In this document: in pieces, positions 34,898-45,043 of the stretch | How the letters are laid out: each line of letters begins with the position of its first letter | How positions within the stretch are numbered: position 1 is the first letter of the stretch | Origin: Azolla caroliniana | Taxonomy: Eukaryota; Polypodiophyta | Length of the DNA stretch: 64,000 bases | Direction of reading: 5' to 3' | Assembly (NCBI GenBank): GCA_043228905.1 | Contig: JBHGNT010000003.1 | Coordinates: 8,928,001 to 8,992,000, forward strand | Notes under the pieces: generated by a model | The model's input: the letters and a program-made list of their open reading frames with translations, nothing else | Told to the model about the DNA's origin: nothing | Databases searched by the model: none | Made by a program: the position numbers and the translations under genes

Positions 34898-35130
34898 AAG
34901 GTGAAGACTAGAGAAGTCGAAAGTGCACCCAGATATAAAGCCCACATTGTGGTGAAGGGGTTTCAACAGAAAAAGGGTGTTGACTTCAACGAGATATTCG
35001 CACCAATCGTAAAGATGACATCAATCATAGCTGTTCTGAGCATAGTTGCCAGTATGGATCTGGAGATCGAACAATTTGATGTTAAGACAACATTCTTGCA
35101 TGGGGAGCTGGATGAAGAGATCTACAATGC
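34898..35130 (+). pseudogene. Element C reverse transcriptase, right part
   Basis: Continues the RT interrupted at 22053: RYKAHIVVKGFQQKKGVDF, EIFAPIVKMTSI, DLEIEQFDVKTTFLHGELDE. It aligns with RT of element J at 63400-63130. About six residues of the expected reading (between the Lys-Arg-Ala-Leu motif and this part) are missing. Similarity ends at about 35130, before the YVDD motif, so C is truncated with no 3' LTR. Confidence 0.88.
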
Positions 35131-35139
35131 ATCAAGCAG

Positions 35140-35330
35140 TATCACTTTCTCAACAAACATTTTTCTTGAACCTCCTACATAGCCCATGAACCATTGCACT
35201 TGCTTTTCTTTGGTTAGGGGTGGCATATACAATATGAGTTTACCCTTTGTTTCACTAGTGGAAATTCCATCTTTTGTCACAATTTGTCCTAGTATTAAGC
35301 CATGCCTAACCCAACATTAGTATTATAGTG
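35140..35330 (-). pseudogene. Scrap of gypsy reverse transcriptase connection region
   Basis: The minus-strand reading contains LGQIVTKDGISTSETKGKLI followed by PPLTKEKQVQWFMGYVGGSR. This matches the gypsy pattern LGHxVxKxGIxxDPxK...PPTxxKQxQxFLGxVGYYRxF. Adjacent DNA to about 35830 may belong to the same dead element but I cannot align it. Confidence 0.55.
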
Positions 35331-36149
35331 GGTTTTGGGAGAGTTGATACCGTGCTTTTTTTTTTCTTGAAAGATTTTCTTCAATAGTATTAAGAAATGT
35401 TTAAAGGCTACAACTTGAAGTTATCTACCTAGAGGCTTACAATGTAGAATAAAAGACATTGTATGTACTGGTTTTCTTATAAAGGGGTGTTGAAACTTGA
35501 TGCGGTACATTGCCATGGTGTGTTGATATTCAAGAAAGGGTCCATGATTTTTTTCAAAAATCCCTCTCACAAAAGTGAGGTTTTCATCCTAGGTTCAATT
35601 GCAACAAAGGTTGTCGACATAGGATTCTACAACTTTTCGTAAAGTCAAAGGAGAAGATGTGGCCAACCCCTCTCTAGTGCGGAGAAATAATTTTCAACAA
35701 CTTCATCAATCACAAGAATTGAAAAATAAAATAATCAATAAGGGAAATTTAACGCCTAACCATGGGCAACCTCAAACCTTATATTTATGAAATTCATGAA
35801 AGAGGAGATTTTGACTCTAAGGAAAGTGAAAGAGGTTATGCATGACGAAAAGGCAGTTTCCTACGTTGGCATGCCAGAGGCGATATAATACACAAGGATT
35901 GCCTCTGTGGGGAACACACTTCAAATTAGTTACGCTTTTGAGGCCTCCCCAATTTTCAATACAAACAATACATCAATCCCATAACAAATTGGTGATAAGT
36001 TTCATGAAGGAATGGGAAACAAAGAACTACTAGATTGTGTTCTTGGTGAAAGCTTATCAAGAACATAGAGTAGGGACAAAGTTGGATGAGAAAATGGAAA
36101 CTTGCGGTACATTTTCAGAACAAATTTGTGGCATAAAAGTTGCAAAAGA
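35331..36149. other. Intergenic, no gene recognised
   Basis: Contains a poly-T run near 35357. No protein motif seen. Confidence 0.4.
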
Positions 36150-36223
36150 TTGTATATATGTATTATGTATACATATACATGTACATCTACATATTGATAT
36201 ACATATACAAATACATATACTGT

Positions 36224-36254
<31 letters not shown>

Positions 36255-36306
36255 ATGTACATACATTATTACATATACATAATGATATACATATACTGTA
36301 TACATA
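36150..36306 (+). repeat. (TATACA)n-type microsatellite
   Basis: Imperfect ATACAT/TATACA repeats over about 155 bp. Long open frames on both strands here are artefacts of the repeat. Confidence 0.85.
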
Positions 36307-36800
36307 TTAGGATACCCGCCAATGTTACACTACTGTTTTTTGAGAAATCAATATCGAGTTTCAAATTTCTGAGTGAACGCTTTTTTAAGTACGTGTGTAT
36401 TTGAGGCCCCAGTTTATACTTTGCATTGCTTAATTCTTGTAGGTTTGCAAGGCCTTTTGCTGCATTTCTTCTTCCTTTTTGGTCAACATACGAGAAGAGA
36501 TGATTGGTCTCCATGGCAAGAGAGATGAAATCCAATAGAAAGGCAGAGCTGTTATGGAAAGAATATTTCAAGGAACCTTCACTATGGTACCACAGGCAGG
36601 TGTGTTTGGTATAATATACATATAGATATGTTTTCTTTTGTTTGTGCCTACAATGAGATAGATAGAGTTTGTTGCCTTTTGTTTTTGTTTAGAATAGCTC
36701 CGTATTACCACATTTTTCCCACAGAACTACCTCTGAATCTCTATCCATTGATGTATGCGATAACTCATCATGGATATTTGAAGAACTGAAGAGAAGATCA
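36307..36800. other. Upstream region of the PPR gene
   Basis: AT-rich. Presumed promoter and leader of the PPR gene. No clear TATA box can be singled out. Confidence 0.35.
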
Positions 36801-39128
36801 ATGATTATGTCTTTTCTTCACCAAGAAGAATCGAAAGACAAGTTCAAGAACAAGAACAAGAGAAACCATGAAGAAGAACTTAAGCTTTTGTCTTTGCTTA
36901 AAAATTGTGCAAAGAAGAAAGACCTATGTGAAGGTATAAGATTACATAGCGATTTACAAGAGAGAGGATTACTTGAAACAAATCTTTACTTAGCAAGTAC
37001 GTTGATCCATATGTACGTTAGATGTGGGGTGCTATCAAAAGCAAAGAAATTGCTCGAAAACCTTCCAATCCGAGATGTTGTGACTTGGTCCACACTTATG
37101 ACAGGATATGTACGCCTTGGATATCCCCAAGAAGCATTATTTTGCTTCGAAAAGATGCGAAGTGAGGGCATCACTCCCAATCCAATCACTTTCACATGCA
37201 TTTTGAAAGCTTGTGGTAGCATAAGAGATATAGATAAAGGCAAAGAGATTCATGCAGATATTGTTGATATGGGTTTGCTCAATAAGGATGCAATTCTTGG
37301 CACTGTTTTGGTCGACATGTATGCCAAATGTGGTATGCTTTGTAAAGCTAGACAAGTGCTCGAAGAGCTTCCGGCCCGAGATATCTGGGCTTGGTCGGCT
37401 CTCATCGCCGGGTATGTTAACCATGGCCTTGGCCATGAAGCTTTACAGTGTGTTGAACAAATGGAAAATGAGGGGATTTCTCCTGATTCAGTTACATTAG
37501 TTAGCCTCCTGAAGGCTTGTGGAAGTATTGGAGCTATAGATAAGGGTAAACAAATTCACGATGAGATTGTGTGTAAGGGAATGCTAGAGAAAGAGGTCAT
37601 GATCGGAAATGCATTGGTGGATATGTATGCGAAATGTGGTATGCTTGTGAAAGCAAGACAAGTGCTGGAAGAGCTTCTTGTCAGAGATGTGATTTCATGG
37701 AATACATTGATTGCAGGTTATGTCCAACAAGGGCAAGGACATAATGCGCTAGATTGTTTCCAAAGTATGAAAAGTGAGGGTTTTGCCCCCGATGTGGTCA
37801 CTTACTCTTGCGTGTTAAAGGCATGTGGAAATGTGCAAGACATTGAGAGAGGAAAGAGAACCCATGATGAGATAGTGAGTAAGGGCTTGCTAGAGAAAGA
37901 GATAATGATTGGCAATGCGTTGGTTGATATGTACGTGAAATTTGGTGATTTGGCTAAAGCACAGCAAGTGCTTAAAGAGCTTCCATACTGTGACATTGTG
38001 TCTTGGTCCACACTAATTGCTGGGTATGTCCAACATGAAAGAAGCTATGAAGCATTAAATTGTTTTGAAGTAATGAAAAGAGATGGTATTAGTCCGAATT
38101 CTATCACCTTCATTTCAGTCATAAAGGCTTGTGGAAATATAAGAGCAATTGAAGAAGGCAGGAAAATTCATGATGAGATTATAGGTAAGGGCCTATTTAT
38201 GAAGGATGTTGTGCTTGGCACTGTGTTGGTAGATATGTATGCCAAATGTGGTGTGCTTGCAAAAGCACAAGAGGTGCTTGAAGAGATGTCTATAACGAAT
38301 GTTGTCTCTTGGTCTACACTTATTGCAGGGTATGTTGAGCAAGAGCAAGGTCATGAAGCTTTAAATTGTTTCAAAAGAATGCAGAGCTTGAGTTTCCTTA
38401 TTCTCGATGTTGTTACTTTCACTTATGTGCTAAAAGCATGTGGGATTGCCGGAGCCATAGACAAGGGGATACAAATTCATAATGAGATTGTAACTAATGG
38501 GCTGCTGGAGAAGGATATCATTCTTGGAAATGCTTTGATCGATATGTATATCAAATGCGGGGATCTGGCAAAAGCAAAGAAAGCATTGGAAGAGCTTCCG
38601 CTTCAAGACATAATCTCATGGAATTCTCTTATTTCAGGGTATGCTTTACAAGGGCAAAGCCAAGAAGCTCTTGAGTGTCTTGCTTGGATGCAAAGTGAGG
38701 GCGTGTCTCCAGATGAAATCACATTCCTTTGTATTCTTAATGCATTTAGCCATTCAGGGCTATTGGATGAAGCTCGAATGTTCTATGGGAATATGATTAA
38801 AAACCATGGAATTGCCCCAACTTTGGAGCACCACACTTCCATGGTGGTTATGCTCGGATGTGCAGGGCGTTTTGATGAAGCCATATCAGTGATTAAGGTG
38901 ATGCCATCTTGTGATCATGTTGAAGTTTGGCTTTCATTATTGGGTGCTTGCAAAAAATGGGGAAATGTAACACTTGGGAGATTGGTTTTTGATCAAATAG
39001 TGCAATTAACTGTTGGTTGTGCTGCATGTTATATTCTTATGGCAAATATTTTTGCCAATGCTGGCATGCCAGAAGATAAGGAAAATGTTGAAACTATGGG
39101 GTTGAAATATGGATCTATTGGAAACTAG
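36801..39128 (+). CDS. PLS-type pentatricopeptide repeat (PPR) protein, intron-less
   Basis: 775 residues, a single exon starting at ATG 36801. About six P-L-S triplets run from residue ~30 to ~650, seen as repeating VDMYAKCG, VSWxTLIAGYVQ, EALNCFExM and VTFxxVLKACG motifs. An E-type region follows (VWLSLLGACKKWGNVTLGRL, YILMANIFANAGM). PPR proteins of this class bind single-stranded organelle RNA, one base per repeat, and usually direct C-to-U editing in mitochondria or chloroplasts. That is family knowledge. No clear transit peptide is visible: the N-terminus is Lys/Glu-rich, so targeting is uncertain. The frame stops at 39126, inside or just after the E motif. Past the stop, KRPGTFIYSC, then VEDLEVKMYMQE in another frame, look like decayed E+/DYW leader. 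The gene may thus be a truncated or recently damaged editor. Repeat style is that of fern genes. Confidence 0.92.
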   Translation: MIMSFLHQEESKDKFKNKNKRNHEEELKLLSLLKNCAKKKDLCEGIRLHSDLQERGLLETNLYLASTLIHMYVRCGVLSKAKKLLENLPIRDVVTWSTLMTGYVRLGYPQEALFCFEKMRSEGITPNPITFTCILKACGSIRDIDKGKEIHADIVDMGLLNKDAILGTVLVDMYAKCGMLCKARQVLEELPARDIWAWSALIAGYVNHGLGHEALQCVEQMENEGISPDSVTLVSLLKACGSIGAIDKGKQIHDEIVCKGMLEKEVMIGNALVDMYAKCGMLVKARQVLEELLVRDVISWNTLIAGYVQQGQGHNALDCFQSMKSEGFAPDVVTYSCVLKACGNVQDIERGKRTHDEIVSKGLLEKEIMIGNALVDMYVKFGDLAKAQQVLKELPYCDIVSWSTLIAGYVQHERSYEALNCFEVMKRDGISPNSITFISVIKACGNIRAIEEGRKIHDEIIGKGLFMKDVVLGTVLVDMYAKCGVLAKAQEVLEEMSITNVVSWSTLIAGYVEQEQGHEALNCFKRMQSLSFLILDVVTFTYVLKACGIAGAIDKGIQIHNEIVTNGLLEKDIILGNALIDMYIKCGDLAKAKKALEELPLQDIISWNSLISGYALQGQSQEALECLAWMQSEGVSPDEITFLCILNAFSHSGLLDEARMFYGNMIKNHGIAPTLEHHTSMVVMLGCAGRFDEAISVIKVMPSCDHVEVWLSLLGACKKWGNVTLGRLVFDQIVQLTVGCAACYILMANIFANAGMPEDKENVETMGLKYGSIGN

Positions 39129-39240
39129 AAAAGGCCAGGAACATTCATTTACTCCTGTTGAGGATCTTGAAGTGAAGATGTACATGCAAGAATCAGAAAC
39201 CATAAAACCTAAATCTTCAGCCCTAAACGAATGGTCCTAA

Positions 39241-39594
39241 AAATGCCCCAAATGGAGGCCAAGCAGTTCGTTTTGATACCATCTACATATAATTATGGAT
39301 CCAAAGTAGGAGTGTCAGGAAATAATGTATAGCAGAGGAAACACATAAGGAGAAGAAGAAGAAGATACACATATTTTTCGATCCCCCAAATAATTGAAGG
39401 GGAAAAACTATATTGTTTCATTAGAATGTGATTTTCCAGGACCTGAGCTAGTTCACATGGGGCCTGTGACCCAAATATGTCGTAGATGCTCTTAAGAAAG
39501 CTATATAACAAGAAGGGTCATTTATAAATGCACAAAAAAAGAGTTCTTTGATCTTTAAATCCAGAAACCCTCTATTTTAAATCATCCAGGAGGC
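39241..39594. other. Spacer downstream of the PPR gene
   Basis: No gene seen. A GAAGAAGAAG run lies near 39352. Confidence 0.4.
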
Positions 39595-40000
39595 TCCTTT
39601 AAGTTATGTAATTCCCACTAGCTAAGGATGATTTGATGTTGTGCCTGTGAGAGGCACTTAATAAGAGCTTTTGCAAGAATTTGTGTATTCCGAAGTTTAT
39701 GCAATGAAACGAGTCCATTCTCTATCATCTCCTTGATGAAGTGCTATCGTTAATCAATGTGCCTAGTGTGTGCATGAACATGGCATTTGTATCTAGGCAT
39801 ATGGCATTTTGGCTATGACAATGTAAGACTAGTTTCCTCTTACATACGAAAAGCTCACTACAAAGACATGAGAACCATATGGCTTCTTTCTAGAAGCCTT
39901 GATAGCCAAATTTTATCTAGCCTTAATCATAGATACTCCAACAATCCTCTGCAATCTTGAGCACCATGAAACTACATGTTGCAAGTGTAGGTATTTGCTA
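39595..40000 (-). pseudogene. Copia RNase H remnant
   Basis: The minus strand reads, with stops and frame changes, VSWCSRLQRIVGVSMIKA (family VSWxSRLQxxVALSTTEAEY), then VLHCHSQNAICLDTNAMFMH (family LxCDSQSAIxLAxNPxFHxRTKHI), then RMDSFHCINFG. This is the end of a copia polyprotein. It is much older than the other copies and belongs to no flanking element. Confidence 0.72.
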
Positions 40001-40037
40001 ATGGATTTTTTTGTGTATGCACGTCAGTTGTCATGCT

Positions 40038-40627
40038 AGAGTTGGGAAACCGTCTCTCCGGATGGGAAGAAAGCACGAGCTGGATTGGAGTTCGGAGAAC
40101 CAACCTTGAAGGAGAGTGAGTCGGATCTGATAAAGAAGCGAGAACCGGATCTGATAAAGAAGTGAGAACGGATTTGGATCAGCATGCGGATGAAGCATTC
40201 AGAAATGGTTATATTTGTAAATTGGTTTTGTTGCGCCTATTTGGGCCAGATTTGTAATTAGCCCTAATGTTGTATTAGTATAAATACAACTTAAGGCAAA
40301 TCATTATTGTGTGGTTGATTGACACCGTGACTAGTGTATGTAAGAGAGTTAGAGATACAGTTAGTTATCATTGTACAGTGTGAAGTAGAGTGTGCACGTG
40401 TGTAATTGTCAATCAAACGAAAATGAGCTCAAGGTCGTGGCTTGTAAGTCTCCTTGTATTCTCTCCTCTTATAGTGGAATAGTTCGGAGTCTGCGTCTCC
40501 CGTGAGTTTTCCCTCTTAGGGTTTTCCATGTTAAAACTTGTGCCTCTTTATTTTCTGTTGTCTTGATCTTTGCATCTTTGCCTTTGTCAAGAAGGAGAAC
40601 TGGTTGTGGTCGGTGGTATTATCTTCA
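40038..40627 (+). mobile_element. 5' LTR of copia element H1
   Basis: Begins near GTTGGGAAACCG (start uncertain by about 10 bp) and ends ATCTTCA before a primer site. Contains CGGATCTGATAAAGAAG(C/T)GAGAA in tandem (40131-40170) and a TATAAATA box near 40280. Confidence 0.65.
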
Positions 40628-40630
40628 AAC

Positions 40631-40642
40631 TGGTATCAGAGC
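40631..40642 (+). other. Primer-binding site of element H1
   Basis: TGGTATCAGAGC, three bases after the proposed LTR end. Confidence 0.9.
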
Positions 40643-40645
40643 GAG

Positions 40646-40757
40646 ATGGACGAACATTTTGGTGAAAGGTTCAAGTTAATCGGCTCTAACTACTCAGTGT
40701 GGAAGTTGAAGATGTGGGATATGCTTGTATGTAAGGATTTATGGTTGTCGATGCAAT
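40646..40757 (+). pseudogene. Element H1 gag start
   Basis: ATG at 40646 opens MDEHFGERFKLIGSNYSVWK and KMWDMLVCKDLWLSMQ, the copia Gag N-terminus. It is cut after about 37 codons by the LTR of H2. Nothing else of H1 is found further right in the window. Confidence 0.8.
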
Positions 40758-41306
40758 TGTTGGGAATATATCCCTCTTGTGGGAGGAGTTGACTAATTGG
40801 ACTGAGAAGAGTCGACAATCGAAGACAAGGAAGAGCCGATTGTTCAGAAGTAGCCGACGGTTGAAGCGTTGACAAATAGGGAGTCGGTTGTTAAACTGCC
40901 CATTATTACTATTATAGTTAATAGTAATAGCAATGATATGTAGTTGTGGCTACATTTGTAAATAGCCCATATAGTGTATGATTATAAATACATCTAGGGA
41001 AAACATAGATGTGTAGAACAGAAAGTTGAATGTGTTGTAGCGCTGTAGCTATGTGTGAGAGATATACAGAGTGAAAGGTGTGAGAGCGGCGCCATAGCCA
41101 AGTGTAGACACCAAGAGCCTTGTGCAGTTGATGTGCTTTGTGGAAAGAGCATTGTAATCTACCTTGTGTATAACCTCCCTAATAGTGGAATCTTTGTTCT
41201 CCCATGGTTTTACCCGTTTAGGATTTCCACGTTAAAATCTGTGTGCACTATTTTCGTGTGTGCGTCTAAGTTGTGTATTTCAACGTCAACGATACGATTC
41301 TTAACA
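40758..41306 (+). mobile_element. 5' LTR of copia element H2
   Basis: TGTTGGGAATATATCC...ATTCTTAACA, 549 bp, with a TATAAATA box near 40982. It is inserted in the gag of H1. The 3' LTR is absent, so the target duplication cannot be checked. Confidence 0.8.
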
Positions 41307-41309
41307 ATC

Positions 41310-41321
41310 TGGTATTAGATC
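41310..41321 (+). other. Primer-binding site of element H2
   Basis: TGGTATTAGATC, a form of the initiator-Met site with two C-to-T or G-to-T type changes. Confidence 0.8.
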
Positions 41322-41334
41322 TTGAGGTGCAAGC

Positions 41335-42210
41335 ATGGAAGGAGGTGTGAGCGGCTTCCCGAGTATGATAGTTCTAAACTCACAGAACTATAGAGACTGG
41401 AAGATAAAGATGGAAGACCTTCTCATAGTAAAAGACCTGTACGAGCCCGTCGACAGAGCAGATATACATAGGGGGGTATTGGAGTTGGAATGGAAACTTC
41501 TTAACAGAAAGGGGGAGGCCACCATTCGACAGTGCGTCGATGTAAGTGTCCTTTAGCATGTGGTGAATGACACGAATGCCCACAAGATGTGGCAAAAGTT
41601 GTCAAGATTATATGAGAGGAAGAACGCCCTCAATAAAACCTCACTGATGAGAAAGATTGTTCGGCTGAAATATAGAGATGGTGAGAGCATCGTCGAACAC
41701 ATCAACACATTCATGGGGTATGTGAATCAACTGGTTGCAACAAAGTTTCCCCTTGAAGATGCAATGCAAGCCATTCTTCTATTGTGCACCCTACGAGACA
41801 ACTGGGAGAACTTGGTGGTGACTCTCAGCACCTCATGTCAAGAAGAGAACTTGTGTCTACAAGCAGTAAAGACAAGTAACTTGAATGAGGAGATGAGGAG
41901 GAAGGACAAGGGAGTCCTGTCCTAGTCAAAGTTGAATGTGGCTCAACATACCGGTAGAGGAAGAAACTGACAAAGAAGTCCACAACGAAGGGACAAATCC
42001 AAGAGGTAAGCCTACATGCTTTTATTGTGGAAAGCCTGGACACTTTTAGAAGGACTGTCGACACCTCAAGAAAGACAGGGGAGTTGGTAATGGTGTCGAA
42101 CCTAGGAAGATTCCTTATGAAAAGAGCACCTCTGCCATTGCTACGAGCAATGAAGAACTTCTATTCATCTGTGAACAAACAAGTGCAAATCTTGCAAGCG
42201 AAGAATGCAA
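41335..42210 (+). pseudogene. Element H2 gag
   Basis: Starts at ATG 41335 (MEGGVSGFPSMIVLNSQNYR). UBN2-type Gag motifs follow: AHKMWQKLSRLYERKNALNK, IVEHINTFMGYVNQL and AILLLCTLRDNWENL. It ends with a zinc knuckle CFYCGKPGHFxKDC near 42018-42060. Stops occur near 41554, 41923, 41968 and within the knuckle. The product would form the element's capsid. Confidence 0.9.
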
Positions 42211-43897
42211 GTCTTGGGTGATCGACTCTGGTGCATCTTTCCACATAACCTTGTCGAGAGAGTATTTCTCGACTTACATAGCCGAGGATCATGGTTATGT
42301 AAAAATGGATGACAATGGAGAGTGCAAGATATAGCCAAAGTTGAAAGTGTCTGCTTGACGACGTCGACTGACTCTGATGGATTTTCGACACATCCCCGAT
42401 ATCAGATTGAATCTGATATCGACTGAAAACTTGGATGACGAAGGCTATAGTGGTAGCTTTCGAAATGGTAAGTGGAAGTTCTGTCGTGGAAACCTCATAG
42501 TGGTCTGGGCATTGAAAGAAGGCACATTGTATATAGTGCATGCCCGATTGTGCAAGTTGGAAGTGAATGTGGCAGCCAACTCGGTAGGAGAGTTATGGCA
42601 TAAGAGGCTAGGCCACATGAGTGAGAAGGGACTGCATTTGTTAGCAGACCAAAAACTTCTTCCAGAAGTAAAGGGAGTGTACCTGGAGAAGTGTGTCGGT
42701 TGCTTAGTTGGAAAGCAGAACAGAGTAACATTACACTCAAGACCACCCAAAAGAAGAGAAGTGCCATTGGAACTAGTACACACGGATGTGTGTTATGTGG
42801 ATGCTCCATCGCATCGAGGCGGACAATACTTTGTGACCTTCATTGATGACTACTGTCGAAAGTTGTGGGCTTTCGTACTAAGATCAAAAGATCAAGTATT
42901 GTCGTATTTCTAGGCAAGAGTCGAATGAGAGTCGGGTCGAAAATTGAAGGCTGTCTGAGCTGACAATGGTGGAGAGTATAAGGATCAATTCAAGGAATAT
43001 TGCAAGGCCCAAGGTATTCGGATCGAATAAATAGTCCCAAAGACCCTAGAGTTGAATGGGCTTGCAGAGAGGATGAATCAAATGATCATGGAATGAGTAA
43101 GGAGCATGCTGTCGCATGTTAAACTGCCAAAGATATACTGAGCTGAGGCGATGTATACGGTTGTTTATCTGATCAACAAGTCTCCCTCAATGCCATTGAA
43201 AGGTGATGTCCCACAGAGAGTGTGGATAGGAAAGGATGTCTCACACCAACACTTGAGGGTGTTTGATTGTCTAGCATATATGCATGTGGCTAAGGATCAA
43301 AGGGGAAACCATGCATATTCATGGGATACTCGGAATATGAGTTCGGCTATAGGCTATGGGACCGAGTCGACAAGAAGATAGTGAGGACTCAGGATGTAGT
43401 TTTCTTGGAAGACAAGACAATAGAGGACTAGAAGCAACAGAAGTTGGAACCGATTGCCCAGTCAACCTCAACTACCATCGACTTGAGGCCAAGTGAACTG
43501 ACACAGTCAGCTATTCGGAGATAGCCAATCGGCACAACCGAATCTGAGTTGGTTGACTCAGAGAGACCAACCAACTTTGAGTCAGAGTTGGCAGAGCTAT
43601 TAAGGTCGATCGAGGAATACGAGTTGGAGTTGTCCAACCTTGAGAAGCTGATCAACATACATGAACATGAGGCGAGAGAAGAGTTGACAGAGACATCCGA
43701 ATGAGGGCCAACAACGAGTGTAAAAAGATACCCACTCAGAGAAAGAAGAGCACCAACAACATATGCCAATCAATACATCCTCTTAACTGATGAAGGTGAA
43801 CCAGAGTGCTATGATGAAGCCAAAAACGACAAGCACAAGGAGAAGTGGTTGAGTGCAATGGAAGATGAGATAGACTCCTTGCATGAGAATTACACTT
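42211..43897 (+). pseudogene. Element H2 protease, integrase and RT start, truncated
   Basis: Protease WVIDSGASFHIT near 42218 is intact at its DSGA. Next come the integrase leader ELWHKRLGHMSEKGL near 42590 and LEKCVGCLVGKQNRV. The core has VHTDVCYVDAP, YFVTFIDDYCRKLW and (V)ADNGGEYKDQF near 42960, then LNGLAERMNQ. LRVFDCLAYMHV and the linker end in RYPLRERRAP, then EKWLSAMEDEIDSLHENYTW. Similarity stops at 43897, before the polymerase domain, with no 3' LTR. Many TAG/TGA codons and at least one frameshift are present. It is close to C and J in sequence. Confidence 0.9.
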
Positions 43898-44146
43898 GGG
43901 TGAAAGCACGCTATGGTGTACCAACTTTTGGCCAAAATTTTAGTACTAATTCGATGAGGAGGAAAGAAAAATAATCCAATATTTGGGTTAAAAAAGTTGA
44001 GGTTGTTGGGTCACAGTCCTAGGTTATGTTGTATGGAAATCTTAACTGTAGAAGATCTCGAGTAGTCATTCAATTATGAATAGTAAGTATGTCTCTCTCT
44101 CTCTCTCTCGCTCTCTCCTTCCCCCTTCTACTCATTGATTCCCGAG
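43898..44146. other. Junction and CT microsatellite
   Basis: Follows the truncated end of H2. Holds (TC)n at about 44091-44117. No gene. Confidence 0.5.
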
Positions 44147-44283
44147 GTTCGTACCTCCTCTCCCCCTCTCTATCTCTCTTCTACCTTTTGTACAGGTCTC
44201 TACAGACTCCAAGCACGTCATTGCTCGTCGTTCGTACCTCCTCTCCCCCTCTCTGTCTCTCTTCCACCTTTTGCACAGGTCTT
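44147..44283 (+). repeat. Tandem duplication, 83-bp period, with splice-acceptor-like ends
   Basis: GTTCGTACCTCCTCTCCCCC at 44147 recurs at 44230. Each copy ends with a pyrimidine tract and TACCTTTTGTACAG|GTCT or CACCTTTTGCACAG|GTCT. Confidence 0.8.
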
Positions 44284-45043
44284 TCAACCTCTCAAGGGTT
44301 AGCTGCGTTCTCTCTCCCTCAGTTGACCTTGTTCTCCCTCACTGTTAGGTGTTCTGTGCTCATCGTGTCCTAACGACATCGACCTCTGCTCTGCTGGCCG
44401 TGTCCTCTCTGCTGGCTGTGACCTCTACTTTGCTCTACCTCCAGGTGTTCTCAAGTCATTGTGTTCCCTCTACTTGGTGTGTCCGTTTACTTGCAACCCG
44501 TGCTTCAAATGTGTCCCTTCTACAAGGACTTCAGAAAGGTATACCTGCTATCTGCAACCCTAACGACATCTGAAAAGGTAATCCTACTTTAGGCTTACCT
44601 TCACATTCTGCTACATGTTAGGGTTTTGTTGTTGTTGTTCATGTTGTTCTCCCTTGGTCATTTCAGACACCTGTACATGCATATGCTTGAAATTGAGACT
44701 GTTTTACATGCATATGTCATTTATTGCATGATTTAGAATTTGGTACATGTTGACATATTGGAACATGGTTCTATGATGGTACGCTGCAATGATTTTCCAT
44801 GGTTTAGCATGTATATGTTGTGTATCGGGAGTTGTGATTGATGAAAAAAGACAGTTGTGATTGATCTATTGTTATTTACTATTGTTGTGTGTGTGAGGTG
44901 AAGAAGAGAGATAGGAATCAAATGACAAGGAAGACACCCATGAAGACGAAAATGGTCAAAGAAAATTTCAACACACCATGAAAGGAAAGAAAAAGGAGCC
45001 CTATCAAAGAAAGTAAGATGACCCCCACAAGAGGGAGGTTTAA
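44284..45043. other. Possible 5' leader of the following gene
   Basis: CT-rich then AT-rich DNA. GAAAAGGTAATCC at 44572 could be a splice donor, but no supported coding exon is seen. Confidence 0.3.

Noticed and set aside
36002-36305. Tyr/Ile/Val/His-rich frames on both strands
   Set aside because: Pure translation of the (TATACA)n microsatellite.
39274-39285. Minus-strand TGGTATCAAAAC, a possible primer-binding site
   Set aside because: No LTR could be paired with it and the only nearby coding remnant (39595-40000) lies on the wrong side.
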